A DNA stretch of 64,000 bases from the NCBI GenBank assembly GCA_965225955.1, contig CBDDBX010000001.1, positions 124,001-188,000 of the forward strand. The letters run 5' to 3'. Numbering within the stretch: the first letter of the stretch is position 1; the number at the start of each line of letters is the position of its first letter. Origin of the DNA: CBDDBX01 sp965225955 (GTDB lineage Bacteria; Acidobacteriota; Aminicenantia; UBA2199). This document shows positions 1 to 9,623 of this stretch, piece by piece. The notes beneath the pieces were generated by a model, which ran no database searches, had not been told where the DNA came from, and was given only the letters and a program-made list of their open reading frames with translations. Made by a program: the position numbers and the translations under genes.

Positions 1-1365
1 GACCCTACTATTAATGAAAGAATGAGAGCGGTTGGGGTTGATATAAAATGTGAAGATGTTTCAGGATTCTGGTCAAAAAAACATGGGCATTTATATACAA
101 AATTATTAAGAGGTACCTCAGAAAATGTTGAACAATACCCTGAAATTAAAAAGGAACTGGACAGGTTTCCTTTAATGAAGTTGTGGTTCAACTGGTCCAG
201 GCAGAGAGGGGATATGCTTGACTCCACTATAGATGCCAGAGTTGATGAAGCTTCTAACAATGTCGATTCCTCAACAACTAAAGGTAAATATGAACTTTGG
301 CGTAATAGAAGAATAGTGGCAGCTAAGAGTGAACTTGGGCATTTTGGTAACCAGATAGATCACCCTACTTTTGCTTTTGAACTGAGCAGAGGATGTTCAG
401 TTAATTGCTGGTTTTGTGGATTTGATGCAAAGAAACTGAATGGAGTTTATGAGTATAATGAGGAGAACCAACAAACCTGGCGGAATATTGTAGCTGCAGG
501 AGCTGAGCTTTTTGGAAAAAATGCCAGAAACGCTCTCTGTTATTATGCAACCGAACCAATGGATAATCCCAGCTATCTGGATTTTATCAAAGATTATCAG
601 AATCAGACAGGCGGTTATGTGTGCACAGCTACGGCAGCTCCTTTTAAAGATCCTGACGCTTTTCGTAATCTTCTGAACTACTACAGCGAAGCTGTAATTC
701 CCTGGCCAAGAGTGTCAGTACTTACTGTATCTATGATGAGGAAGCTTCACGAAACATATACTCCTATGGAGTTAAGAGATGCATCCCTGCTGGATCAGAC
801 AAGAGATTCAGGTAGGGAGAAAGCGGTATCAGGTAAGACTCTTGAAATGGATAGAGACGATCTGGGAGGAGAACGGGAGAACGAAGATGGACTGGAACTA
901 CTTCCTCAGGGATCAATTGCCTGCGTTTCCGGTTTTTATGTCAATATGATTGATAAAACAATTCAGCTTGTCAGCCCCTGCAGAGCAAATGAAAAATACC
1001 CATATGGTTATAGAGTATTCGGTACGGAATCTTTTACCAATGCTTTTGATTATAAAGAAGCAATTTTAACACTTGTCGATAGGTGTATGAACCCGGTTAT
1101 TTCACCAGATATGAAGATCTCTTTCAGAGATGATCTCGAAATGATACCAACTGATTCCGGTTTTACACTAAGATCCTTTTATCAGAAGCACTACATAAAG
1201 GGAGGAGCTGAATTGACTGAATTGGGAAAAATTATCTATAATTCCAAACCAACATACGACGAACTTTTTCAGAAGCTTATGGGCTATGGAGCTTCTCCAT
1301 TGACTATTCCCGGAATGGTTAAAAACCTGTTTGATAAAGGTTTTCTTGATGAAACAGTTTTCTGA
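1..1365 (+). CDS. PoyD-type radical SAM peptide epimerase, 5' end uncertain
   Basis: Radical SAM enzyme of the RiPP maturation type. The frame is open to the window edge; the first ATG is at 22 with no clear ribosome site, so the true start is probably upstream. Counting from that ATG, the 4Fe-4S/SAM motif CX3CX2C is C125-C129-C132 within ELSRGCSVNCWFCGF, the signature I associate with PoyD-like enzymes that convert L- to D-residues in a precursor peptide by hydrogen abstraction at the alpha carbon. A further cysteine (SPCRANEKY, about residue 319) could be a hydrogen donor or cluster ligand; that is inference. It is followed after 27-54 bp by a second radical SAM gene and lies in a cluster with a Nif11 precursor and NHLM exporters. 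The family call rests on recalled motifs; another RiPP radical SAM chemistry is the alternative. Confidence 0.75.
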   Translation, partial: DPTINERMRAVGVDIKCEDVSGFWSKKHGHLYTKLLRGTSENVEQYPEIKKELDRFPLMKLWFNWSRQRGDMLDSTIDARVDEASNNVDSSTTKGKYELWRNRRIVAAKSELGHFGNQIDHPTFAFELSRGCSVNCWFCGFDAKKLNGVYEYNEENQQTWRNIVAAGAELFGKNARNALCYYATEPMDNPSYLDFIKDYQNQTGGYVCTATAAPFKDPDAFRNLLNYYSEAVIPWPRVSVLTVSMMRKLHETYTPMELRDASLLDQTRDSGREKAVSGKTLEMDRDDLGGERENEDGLELLPQGSIACVSGFYVNMIDKTIQLVSPCRANEKYPYGYRVFGTESFTNAFDYKEAILTLVDRCMNPVISPDMKISFRDDLEMIPTDSGFTLRSFYQKHYIKGGAELTELGKIIYNSKPTYDELFQKLMGYGASPLTIPGMVKNLFDKGFLDETVF

Positions 1366-1419
1366 TTATATGGGCTGGCTGGAATTAACGGATTGTACAA
1401 AGACAAAGCTGGAGATTTT

Positions 1420-2781
1420 ATGGGATGTAATAACAGAGAATTTGATATAGTACTTGTGCTTCCTTCTTTTGAAGGTGTTAAAGATTTAAGCCTTGGACTG
1501 GCTTCAATAGATAGTTACCTTAAATCAAAAGGTAGAAACAGCGTTGTTATAAATAGTAATAATGTTGATGCATATATTGATAAATCAGAGATTTTTGGAT
1601 TCTCAATATTGGATCATACACATCATATTGCAAGAGAAATTACCAGTAAATTAAAAGATAAAACTGTGATATGGGGAGGGGCAACGGCCACCTCTCTTCC
1701 CGAATATCTACTTAAAGAAAATCCTGCTCTTGACTACGTAATTTTGAGTGAGGGTGAAGAGAGATTATTACAGTTACTCGAATCATTTGAAAATCCTGGT
1801 GTTTTTGACAATATTGATGGTATTGCATTCAGGGATTCTGTTGGCCAGATAGTTATAAGGGAAGCTGTGACTTTTATGGATATGAATGACCTTCCATTGT
1901 CTATGAATCTTGTTCAGCTTGGAGATCTTATAATGGTGGATATGACCCGGGGATGTTATGGAAGGTGCGGGTATTGTCAGGAAACTTTTAAAATGCGTTT
2001 TAAAAGTCCTGAAAATACAGTTAGAGATATTGCTCACTGGTATGAGAAAGGGTACAGGAAATTTTATCTTGGTAATGCAAACTCTGTTGCAAACGGTAAA
2101 CTGCTTTCAGATGTTATTGACCTTTTAGAAGAGAAAGAGCTTGAAATACAATTGTGCATTGTTGGACGACCCAACGATTATCACAGAAACATTGAGCTTA
2201 TTGAAAGGATCTTCAGGAGTAAAATACTTAAGATACATATTCTCGAAATCGGAGTTGAATCTAATTCTGAGAATGGCCTTAAGTTACTTGGAAGAAACAT
2301 TCCAAAAAAAATCAACAATGAGATGATGAAGAGGTTACTGCTTTTTAAAGAGCAGTATTCACCAGGTACCAATGTAATGGCTAACATGATTCTTTTTCCT
2401 CATTTTGACATGGTTCTTGATGATTTCATAGAAAATGTCAGGTTTATCGGAGAATACAGGTGCTCAAGATTTACACTGTCTCCAAGAGTTATTGGCTTAT
2501 CAAATTCTGCAATATGGAAAGAGATGAGAAAGAAGGGTTTTGGAGCCATCAGCGATGGTTTGAGGATAGTTCAATACAATTTTACAGATCCGGTAGTGGA
2601 TAAATTATATAAAAAACTAAAGAGTGAGATTGATGAGAGCATAAAAAAAGATAATCTGGAAAATAACTCATCTGTTTTCATGGACAGACTCCACGATAAG
2701 ATTATTGAATTTTATGAATCAGGAAATATTGAGGCCACTGTGCTGGAATATGTTGCTTATCATAGGAGAGAGTGTTGTTAA
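1420..2781 (+). CDS. B12-binding-type radical SAM RiPP enzyme
   Basis: About 453 residues. I place the start at ATG 1420 because GGAG (1411-1414) sits five bases before it; an in-frame TTG at 1393 has no such support. Residues 1-135 look like a cobalamin-binding Rossmann domain (IVLVLPS near the start, then WGGATATSLPEYLL and DYVILSEGEERLLQLL), though a clear DxHxxG motif is not seen. The radical SAM barrel follows with CX3CX2C at C179-C183-C186 (TRGCYGRCGYCQ). B12-type radical SAM enzymes often methylate unactivated carbons, and in RiPP clusters they commonly do so on the core peptide; other chemistry is known. The 3' end overlaps the next gene by 10 bp, implying translational coupling. Substrate and reaction are inferred from context only. 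Confidence 0.7.
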   Translation: MGCNNREFDIVLVLPSFEGVKDLSLGLASIDSYLKSKGRNSVVINSNNVDAYIDKSEIFGFSILDHTHHIAREITSKLKDKTVIWGGATATSLPEYLLKENPALDYVILSEGEERLLQLLESFENPGVFDNIDGIAFRDSVGQIVIREAVTFMDMNDLPLSMNLVQLGDLIMVDMTRGCYGRCGYCQETFKMRFKSPENTVRDIAHWYEKGYRKFYLGNANSVANGKLLSDVIDLLEEKELEIQLCIVGRPNDYHRNIELIERIFRSKILKIHILEIGVESNSENGLKLLGRNIPKKINNEMMKRLLLFKEQYSPGTNVMANMILFPHFDMVLDDFIENVRFIGEYRCSRFTLSPRVIGLSNSAIWKEMRKKGFGAISDGLRIVQYNFTDPVVDKLYKKLKSEIDESIKKDNLENNSSVFMDRLHDKIIEFYESGNIEATVLEYVAYHRRECC

Positions 2782-5015
2782 AGCCGGTATTTAAATATAA
2801 ATTTAAAAAAGTTGTCATCAGAGATGAAGCCTTAATATATCTACTGAGTGAGAGAGGGCAGTATGTTCTTAAAGGCAGGATCTATATAGATATTGCTGAA
2901 CTTATGGATGGCCTGAACAGCAGAGAAGATATAAAGATTCAGCTGAAAGGCAGGTATGCTGCTGATGAGATATCAGAAGTTATTAACCATATGGAGAAGA
3001 AAGGCTATATTACCGAATCTGTTAATGATGATATAGATGCTGCAGGTTTCTGGAGCTCCATGAATAAAGATATAGGTGAACTTCAGAATTCACTTAATAA
3101 CAGAACCGTTACGATTAAGAACTATTCTGAAAGGTCCTGTGAATATCTTGAAACCCTTCTTGTAAATTCTGGTATCAGCCCGGGAGAAGATGGTGACTTA
3201 TGTATTGTTATTGTGGATGATTATACACAAGCTGAACTAAAAGAGTTTAATCATAAGGCACAGGAAACAGGAAGCCCCTGGCTTCTTGTTAAGCCTTTTG
3301 GAACAATTCTCTGGATCGGTCCATATTTTATTCCTGGTGATACAGCATGCCACGAGTGCCTCTACGACAGACTGGCTGGTAACAGGGAAGTAGAGACAAC
3401 TCTTCATCATCTTACAGGGAGTTCTGATCCTTTTGTAGTTAAAGGTGCAGGAATTGAGGCCAGTATAAATACAGCATATTCATTATTATCTGTAGAGGTG
3501 CTGAAAATACTTGGTGGAGATGATTCTGTCTTAAAAAGAGAGCTTAAGACTATAGATTTGATGAGCCTGGATATTCAGAATCATGTTCTTACCAGAAGGC
3601 CTCAGTGTAGTGTCTGCGGTGATAGTAGTATTAATTCAGGTATGCCTTTGCCTTTAAAACTACAGAACAGAATAAAGAAGTTCACAGCTGATGGAGGACA
3701 CAGGATCTATACCCCATCTGAAACACTGAGAAGGTTCGGTCACAACATAAGTTCTTTAACAGGAGTTGTAAGTGATGTTAAGCCTATCTTCCAGGATGCT
3801 GGAGGTCTTGTGTCCATATTCTATGGTGGGCATAAACTATCAGATGGTTGCAGTAATCTTGAAGAGTTGAGGTTATGTCTCAGAAACAAGAGTACAGGTA
3901 AAGGTAAAGGGGAATTACAGTCCAAAGTAAGTGCTTTCAGTGAAGCCGTTGAGAGATACTCTGCCCTTTACGATAAGAATGCCTATAGTTTCTGGAAATC
4001 TCTGAAGGATGTGGATGCCGGTTATGTGAGACCGGAAGAACTGATGCTTATAAGTGATAATCAGTATAACAACAGAGATGCCTGGAATCTTATTCAGGGA
4101 GCTCACCAGTTTATACCAGAAAGAATAGATCAGGAAAAACAGATTGAGTGGACTCCTGCCTGGTCTTTTACTGAAAACAGATTCAGGTACGTTCCTTCAG
4201 GATTAATCTACCTCAGGTATCCGGATCAGAATGACCCTCAGACTTTTGCCGCCAGTTCAAATGGGCTTGCTGCGGGTAACGTTCTGGAAGAGGCTATTCT
4301 GCAGGGGTTCATGGAGGTAGTTGAAAGAGATGCTGTCTCCATGTGGTGGTATAACAGAATAGATAGACCTGCAGTAGATCTGGAGAGTTTTAATGACTCC
4401 TATTTCAATGCTTTAACTGAATATTACTCTTCAGTTGGGAGAGATTTATGGGTTCTGGATTTAACAAACGATTTTGGTATACCAACTTTTATTGCTCTAT
4501 CCAGCCGTAATGATATCGATAAAGACGAAATCATATATGGGTTCGGAACCCACTTTGATGCTTCAATAGGAATAAGCAGAGCTCTGACTGAGATGAATCA
4601 GGCTCTCTATCTTATTGCAGATAAGAGACTGGAATATAAAAAACGCTCTAATAGAGAGACCTGTATTAATAACTGGTTCAGTACGGCCAGGCTTGAAGAG
4701 AATCAACACCTGCTTCACAAAAGGGGAATGAGTAAGAAAGTATCTGCTGATTATGAGAACTCCTTCAGTAATAATCTTAAAGATGATGTGGAAAGATGTA
4801 TAGATATAACCCGGAATCTTGGATTGGACCTGTTGGTTACGGATCTTACCAAACCAGATATAGGATTCAGTGTTGTGAAAGTAATTGTTCCCGGGAGCCG
4901 TGAGTTCAGAGGCAGGTTTGCTCCAGGCAGACTTTATGATGTGCCTGTAAAAATGGGATGGCTTGAAAAGCCACTTAATGAGGAGCAGCTTAATAGTGAT
5001 TGTATAAATATTTGA
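2772..5015 (+). CDS. Ocin-ThiF-like leader-binding/YcaO cyclodehydratase fusion
   Basis: A 747-residue fusion. Residues 1-90 resemble the RiPP recognition element at the start of TOMM ocin-ThiF-like partner proteins (LLSERGQYVLKGR, then a helical DEISEVINHMEKKGY). Residues 90-300 form the E1/ThiF-like part with a four-Cys zinc site, C193/C196 (CHEC) and C279/C282 (CSVC). From about residue 310 it is YcaO, with ATP-site motifs SAFSEAVERYSALYD and EEAILQGFMEVVERDAV. Such pairs bind the leader and use ATP to cyclise Ser, Thr or Cys to azolines. No flavin dehydrogenase is visible in the window, so azoline rather than azole products would be expected. The C-terminus lacks the Pro-rich tail seen in many azoline-forming YcaOs. 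The start is GTG 2772 or TTG 2775, just after AGGAGAG. Confidence 0.82.
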   Translation: MLLKPVFKYKFKKVVIRDEALIYLLSERGQYVLKGRIYIDIAELMDGLNSREDIKIQLKGRYAADEISEVINHMEKKGYITESVNDDIDAAGFWSSMNKDIGELQNSLNNRTVTIKNYSERSCEYLETLLVNSGISPGEDGDLCIVIVDDYTQAELKEFNHKAQETGSPWLLVKPFGTILWIGPYFIPGDTACHECLYDRLAGNREVETTLHHLTGSSDPFVVKGAGIEASINTAYSLLSVEVLKILGGDDSVLKRELKTIDLMSLDIQNHVLTRRPQCSVCGDSSINSGMPLPLKLQNRIKKFTADGGHRIYTPSETLRRFGHNISSLTGVVSDVKPIFQDAGGLVSIFYGGHKLSDGCSNLEELRLCLRNKSTGKGKGELQSKVSAFSEAVERYSALYDKNAYSFWKSLKDVDAGYVRPEELMLISDNQYNNRDAWNLIQGAHQFIPERIDQEKQIEWTPAWSFTENRFRYVPSGLIYLRYPDQNDPQTFAASSNGLAAGNVLEEAILQGFMEVVERDAVSMWWYNRIDRPAVDLESFNDSYFNALTEYYSSVGRDLWVLDLTNDFGIPTFIALSSRNDIDKDEIIYGFGTHFDASIGISRALTEMNQALYLIADKRLEYKKRSNRETCINNWFSTARLEENQHLLHKRGMSKKVSADYENSFSNNLKDDVERCIDITRNLGLDLLVTDLTKPDIGFSVVKVIVPGSREFRGRFAPGRLYDVPVKMGWLEKPLNEEQLNSDCINI

Positions 5016-5025
5016 GAGTGTCGGG

Positions 5026-6090
5026 TTGATAGATTCAGGTTTTACAGATTCAGAAAGAGTTTTTGAGATGTACGGGCAATCTCCTTGTCAGAAGGAGATC
5101 GTTCCAGTGAATCATTCTGCAGAACCATGTGTTGAGGACTGGAGGAGATATCGAAACCTTTCCGGTAACAAAGGCGATTTCAATACTCTGCAGTCATTGA
5201 TTGAGAGATTCAACATTCCTGTGAAGAGTGGAATCTCTGAAACCGAAGCATATAAAAACATAGTACTCAGAGGTGAAAAGTTTAGACCTGAAGATTCTGG
5301 TGGAAAATTTGCACTTAAAAAACCTGATGATTTTGAGTTTCTTATCTATGAACATCCTGCAGGAGCACTACCTGTTATGGTTAGTTCCTGCCGCGAAGAT
5401 TTTGTCAATCTCTATTCACTTATCGGTAACAGGTGTGAACCTGTTAATCTGAATTCAGGAATTAATGCTCTCATTGTATCGGGTTTCAGCAATTGGGAAA
5501 GAATCAACAGGTATCGGGAACAGTGGTCAGCATCTTTGAGTTTTTTCGAAAAAATGAGATGGCCTGATGAATTTAAAAGAGTAGGACGTGAAGAGCCGGA
5601 ACTTTTTAATGACAGATTAATACTGTTAATGAGGGGTGTTGGATATGGTGGTACAAACAGAGCGTTCACGGGTATAGAGTGTACTGCTGATGAGTGGATG
5701 GAGTATTCTCTGAAAATAAGAGCAGAGCACGAATTCACTCATTATGTTATGAAGAGAGTTTTTGGTGTTATGAGGCACCATGTCTGGGATGAAATTATCG
5801 CAGACTTTATGGCTCTGGTAAGTACATTCAGGGATTTCAGATCTGAGTGGTTACTCTCATGTATGGGAGTTAACCCGGATGGAGGATATAGGGGGGATTC
5901 CAGAGTAATGCACTATCTGAAAAACGAATCAGATCTGATAGTTAAAAGTATAGTCAGTCGTTTGCCTGATATTGGTAAAGGTCTGGAAAACCTTTACCGG
6001 AAAAAATTAAGCAGTAAAGAATGGATGAGTATTCTTTTGATTGTGGCCCGGATGTCTTTTAAAGAGATGATTGAAACAGGGAAATCGTAG
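5026..6090 (+). CDS. Putative HExxH metallopeptidase of the RiPP cluster
   Basis: I do not recognise the family. The 354-residue protein carries HEFTH at residues 235-239, then E256 and D260 (DEIIADF), which fits the gluzincin zinc-peptidase pattern HExxH...ExxxD. No signal peptide or membrane segment is evident, so it should act in the cytoplasm. The N-terminal 200 residues show no motif I can name. It starts at TTG 5026, eleven bases after the YcaO fusion stop, and sits between the modification genes and the exporter genes. A role in leader trimming, in degrading failed precursor or in immunity is possible, but export here already includes a C39 leader peptidase, so its job is open. Zinc binding is inferred from the motif only. 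Confidence 0.6.
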   Translation: MIDSGFTDSERVFEMYGQSPCQKEIVPVNHSAEPCVEDWRRYRNLSGNKGDFNTLQSLIERFNIPVKSGISETEAYKNIVLRGEKFRPEDSGGKFALKKPDDFEFLIYEHPAGALPVMVSSCREDFVNLYSLIGNRCEPVNLNSGINALIVSGFSNWERINRYREQWSASLSFFEKMRWPDEFKRVGREEPELFNDRLILLMRGVGYGGTNRAFTGIECTADEWMEYSLKIRAEHEFTHYVMKRVFGVMRHHVWDEIIADFMALVSTFRDFRSEWLLSCMGVNPDGGYRGDSRVMHYLKNESDLIVKSIVSRLPDIGKGLENLYRKKLSSKEWMSILLIVARMSFKEMIETGKS

Positions 6091-6155
6091 AAGTGATTTT
6101 CTCTGAAAAAATAGAGGATTTAGGTAGTTTTAATGATTGTCAGAGGTAGGTAAAC

Positions 6156-7430
6156 ATGGGACAAAAAGAGTTGTTTCGCAAATCCGCACTTGATAAGCTG
6201 GCTTCTCCTGAGAGACTTGACCAGCTTATCCGAATTACGTCACCCCTTGGGTGGATAACATTATGGGCCCTTATTTTTCTTGTTCTTATTGCAGTTATAT
6301 GGGGATTTGCAGGTTCAATTCCTACTACAGCAAATGCCAGCGGAATTTTAACAAGAACCGGAGGGATCTACTCAATTCAATCTCCTGCAACAGGCATTAT
6401 TATGTCCATTAATGTCAGAGAAGGTGATGTGGTTAAAGCTGGTGAAGTAGTGGCCAGATTAAGTCAGGTGGATCTGCTTAATAGTATAAAAAGGAAAAAA
6501 CAGCAGTTAAGGGATCTAAAAACTGATCTTCGTAAGAAAAGAGTTTTCTCAGACAGGGATCTTGGAAATAAGGTCAAATATTATGACCAGATGGTTCATA
6601 ATCTGGAAGTAAGTGTGAAAAATATAAAGAGCAGACTTGAGTGGCTTCACGAACAACTTAAAAACAAAAAAGAGTTATATCGAAAGGGGCTGATTACAAA
6701 AGACAGATATCTGGCTGCCCGAAAAGATGTGGATTCAGCCAATTTGCAGCTTAAAGAACAGAAAAATGAGATAAAAAGAGTACTTAATAACAAGTTTGAG
6801 TTATCAAAAACCACTGAACTTGATGAGATTGGCCGAAGGAGCAATCTGAGAGCAACGCAACTGGAATTACAGCTTCTTGAAATAGATCTGGTTCTCAACT
6901 CTCAGGTATTCAGTCCATATGAAGGCCGGGTTATGGATATAAACTTTAAAGAGGGGAATTATATCAGTAAGGGAGTCTCTCTCTTTACTATCGAAAAGAG
7001 GGGTAAAAGTATAAGTAATCTTAAAACTGTTCTCTATATAAGAGCCTTTGAAGCAAAAAATGTGAAAGTTGGTATGAAAGTTCACATCTGTCCTGCTCAT
7101 GTTAAGCAGGAAGAGTATGGTTATATGGTTGGACTTATAACTTTTGCCGGGCAGTATCCAACCACATCAAACAGTATGATGAAGGAGCTGGAGAATAAGT
7201 CTTTTGTACAAAGTCTCTCTTCAATGGGGGTTCTATATAAATTTGAGGCAACCATTATTCCTGATCCTGGTTCCTATAATGGCTATATGTGGTCAACCGC
7301 CAGAGGGTATCCATTTGAAATAAACAGTGGAACCATCTGTAGTGGAAAAGTTGTGGTAAAAGAGCAGATACCCGCAAGTTTTGTAGTGCCGATATTTAAT
7401 AAATATATTCTGGGTGAAGGTAGTGAATAA
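6156..7430 (+). CDS. NHLM-type HlyD secretion adaptor
   Basis: Periplasmic adaptor (membrane fusion) protein of 424 residues. One membrane helix lies near residues 28-50 (ITLWALIFLVLIAVIWGF), followed by a lipoyl-like half (GIIMSINVREGDVVKAGEVVARL), a coiled-coil of about 120 residues rich in Lys, Arg, Glu and Leu, and a second lipoyl half (SPYEGRVMDINFKEGNYISKG). It should link the inner-membrane ABC exporters encoded next to the TolC protein encoded downstream. Length and layout match the NHLM secretion HlyD family. It starts at ATG 6156 after AGAGGTAGG and overlaps the next gene by 17 bp. Confidence 0.88.
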   Translation: MGQKELFRKSALDKLASPERLDQLIRITSPLGWITLWALIFLVLIAVIWGFAGSIPTTANASGILTRTGGIYSIQSPATGIIMSINVREGDVVKAGEVVARLSQVDLLNSIKRKKQQLRDLKTDLRKKRVFSDRDLGNKVKYYDQMVHNLEVSVKNIKSRLEWLHEQLKNKKELYRKGLITKDRYLAARKDVDSANLQLKEQKNEIKRVLNNKFELSKTTELDEIGRRSNLRATQLELQLLEIDLVLNSQVFSPYEGRVMDINFKEGNYISKGVSLFTIEKRGKSISNLKTVLYIRAFEAKNVKVGMKVHICPAHVKQEEYGYMVGLITFAGQYPTTSNSMMKELENKSFVQSLSSMGVLYKFEATIIPDPGSYNGYMWSTARGYPFEINSGTICSGKVVVKEQIPASFVVPIFNKYILGEGSE

Positions 7431-9612
7431 TCAAAATAGTGGCTCCGGTGAGTTTCTAAAATGGAGTAGCCCGAAGATAAAAGTTCCTGTAGTACTACAG
7501 ATGGAAGCTGTTGAGTGTGGTGCCGCTGCTCTTGCTATGGTGATGGCTCATCATGGCCGGTGGGTTCCTCTTGAAGAGATGAGGGTGGCCTGCGGAGTCA
7601 GCAGAGATGGTAGTAAAGCCAGCAATATGATGAAGGCTGCCAGAAAGTACGGCCTTGAAGCAAAAGGGTTCAGGCTGGAACCTAAAGATCTGAAAAAGTA
7701 TGATATGCCGGTAATAATTTTCTGGAACTTTAACCACTTTGTTGTACTTACCAGAATAAAGAACAATGTATTCTATATTAATGATCCTGCATCTGGTCCA
7801 AGAGAGATTCCTTTTGATGAGTTTGATGCAGCATTTACAGGTGTTGTCCTTACTTTCAAACCAACAGAAAAGTTTGAAAAAGGTGGCCAGAAACCCAGTA
7901 TAATAAACTCTCTTAAGCAGAGAATAAGCAATACAAAATCTATTCTCACCTTCATAATTCTTGCGGGACTCTTTCTGGTAGTGCCGGGGATTCTTATTCC
8001 AACCTACACGAAAATATTTGTTGATAAGGTTCTGATCTATGAGATGAAATCCTGGACTATGCTGCTTCTTGTTTTTATGGGAGTTACAGCTCTTGTAAGA
8101 GGAGGACTTGTATGGTTGCAGCAGTACTATCTGCTTAAACTTGAAATGCAGTTGTCCCTGGTTAATTCATCGAAATTTTTCTACCATGTACTGAGGTTGC
8201 CGATAAAGTTCTTTTACCAGCGTCAGTCAGGTGAAATCAGTAACAGAGTACAACTTAATGATCAGGTAGCTAAACTGCTTTCAGAAGATTTTACCAGGAA
8301 TGTGTTGAATGTTGTTATGGTAGTTTTTTATGCAATACTGATGTTCTACTACGATGTGGTACTTACTCTTGTGGGGATCTCTATTGTAGGTATAAATTTT
8401 ATTGCACTTAAACTCATTTCTGAAAAGCGTTCTATAATTAACCAGAAACTGGCTCAGGAGTCCGGTAGTCTTGTAGGTACATCGATGAACGGCATTGAGC
8501 TTATTGAGACTCTGAAAGCTTCAGGTTCTGAACACGATTTCTACAGCAGATGGTCGGGAACTCAGGCCAAGGTGCTTAATGCTCAGCAGAGTCAGGGGGT
8601 TATTGGCAGAATGCTGGGACAGCTACCGGGTTTTCTGACGGCTATTAACAAAGTAATAATTTTTGGTATCGGTGGTATAAGAGTAATGGAAGGAAACCTT
8701 ACCCTTGGTATGTTGATTGCTTTTCAGTGGTTAATGAGTAGTTTCGTTCAACCAGTTGAAGAGCTGGTTAATGCGGGTGGTAAGATTCAGGATGCTACAG
8801 GTTTTATGCGAAGACTCGATGATGTTTATAAACAGAATCGTGACGACCTATTCTCTGATACCGATAGAGATGAACAGGTTGAGGAGCATAAACTAAAAGG
8901 ATATCTGGAAATAAAAGATGTTAAATTCGGATATAGTCATCTGGCTCCACCTCTTATTGAGAATTTTAACCTGTCACTTACACCGGGTTCCAGAGTGGCT
9001 CTGGTTGGAGGGTCGGGTTCAGGTAAATCCACTGTTGCAAAACTTGTAGCAGGTCTCTATAAACCCTGGAGCGGGGAGATACTTTTTGATGGAAAACAGA
9101 GAGAAAAGCTGAATCGTGAAGTCATTAACAACTCTATGGCAATGGTGGATCAGGATATCTTCTTATTTGAGGGAACGATTAAAGAGAATATCTGTATGTG
9201 GGATTCCACAATTAACGAAAAAAATATTATAACTGCCGCCAGCGATGCTGCTATAAGTGACGATATAACAACAAGACACGATGGCTATAATAGTGAAGTT
9301 AAAGAGAAAGGGGCAAATTTCAGTGGTGGTCAGAAACAGAGACTTGAAATCGCCCGGGCTCTGGCAATTAATCCTTCAATTCTTATATTTGATGAAGCTA
9401 CCAGTGCTCTTGATCCTACAACGGAAGAGAAAATAGATGAGTTTACCCGTCAGCGTGGGTGTACAATGTTGATTGTTGCACACAGACTAAGCACTATAAG
9501 AGACTGCGATGAGATTATTGTTATGGACAAAGGGCAGGTTGTACAGAGAGGAACCCATAACCAGCTAATGGAGCAGGGTGGAGAGTATGCGGATCTCATA
9601 AAGGCAGAGTAG
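7414..9612 (+). CDS. C39 peptidase-containing RiPP ABC exporter
   Basis: Inner-membrane exporter that removes the leader after a Gly-Gly site and pumps out the mature peptide. Residues 1-150 are a C39 peptidase with Cys35 (VECGAAALAMV), His108 (NFNHFVVL) and Asp124 (INDPASG). A six-helix transmembrane domain follows (about 170-450), then the ATPase: Walker A GGSGSGKST, signature FSGGQKQRLEIARA, Walker B ILIFDEATSALD and a downstream H-loop AHRLS. The 732-residue length fits the NHLP peptidase/permease/ATPase family. The precursor encoded at 15,320 has a matching AVAGG site. Start is GTG 7414 or GTG 7423; neither has a decisive ribosome site. Confidence 0.92.
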   Translation: MKVVNNQNSGSGEFLKWSSPKIKVPVVLQMEAVECGAAALAMVMAHHGRWVPLEEMRVACGVSRDGSKASNMMKAARKYGLEAKGFRLEPKDLKKYDMPVIIFWNFNHFVVLTRIKNNVFYINDPASGPREIPFDEFDAAFTGVVLTFKPTEKFEKGGQKPSIINSLKQRISNTKSILTFIILAGLFLVVPGILIPTYTKIFVDKVLIYEMKSWTMLLLVFMGVTALVRGGLVWLQQYYLLKLEMQLSLVNSSKFFYHVLRLPIKFFYQRQSGEISNRVQLNDQVAKLLSEDFTRNVLNVVMVVFYAILMFYYDVVLTLVGISIVGINFIALKLISEKRSIINQKLAQESGSLVGTSMNGIELIETLKASGSEHDFYSRWSGTQAKVLNAQQSQGVIGRMLGQLPGFLTAINKVIIFGIGGIRVMEGNLTLGMLIAFQWLMSSFVQPVEELVNAGGKIQDATGFMRRLDDVYKQNRDDLFSDTDRDEQVEEHKLKGYLEIKDVKFGYSHLAPPLIENFNLSLTPGSRVALVGGSGSGKSTVAKLVAGLYKPWSGEILFDGKQREKLNREVINNSMAMVDQDIFLFEGTIKENICMWDSTINEKNIITAASDAAISDDITTRHDGYNSEVKEKGANFSGGQKQRLEIARALAINPSILIFDEATSALDPTTEEKIDEFTRQRGCTMLIVAHRLSTIRDCDEIIVMDKGQVVQRGTHNQLMEQGGEYADLIKAE

Positions 9613-9623
9613 GGGAATCAGAT

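Noticed and set aside
1783..2387. Minus-strand ORFs within the B12 radical SAM gene
   Set aside because: They lie antisense to a clear coding sequence and encode nothing recognisable.
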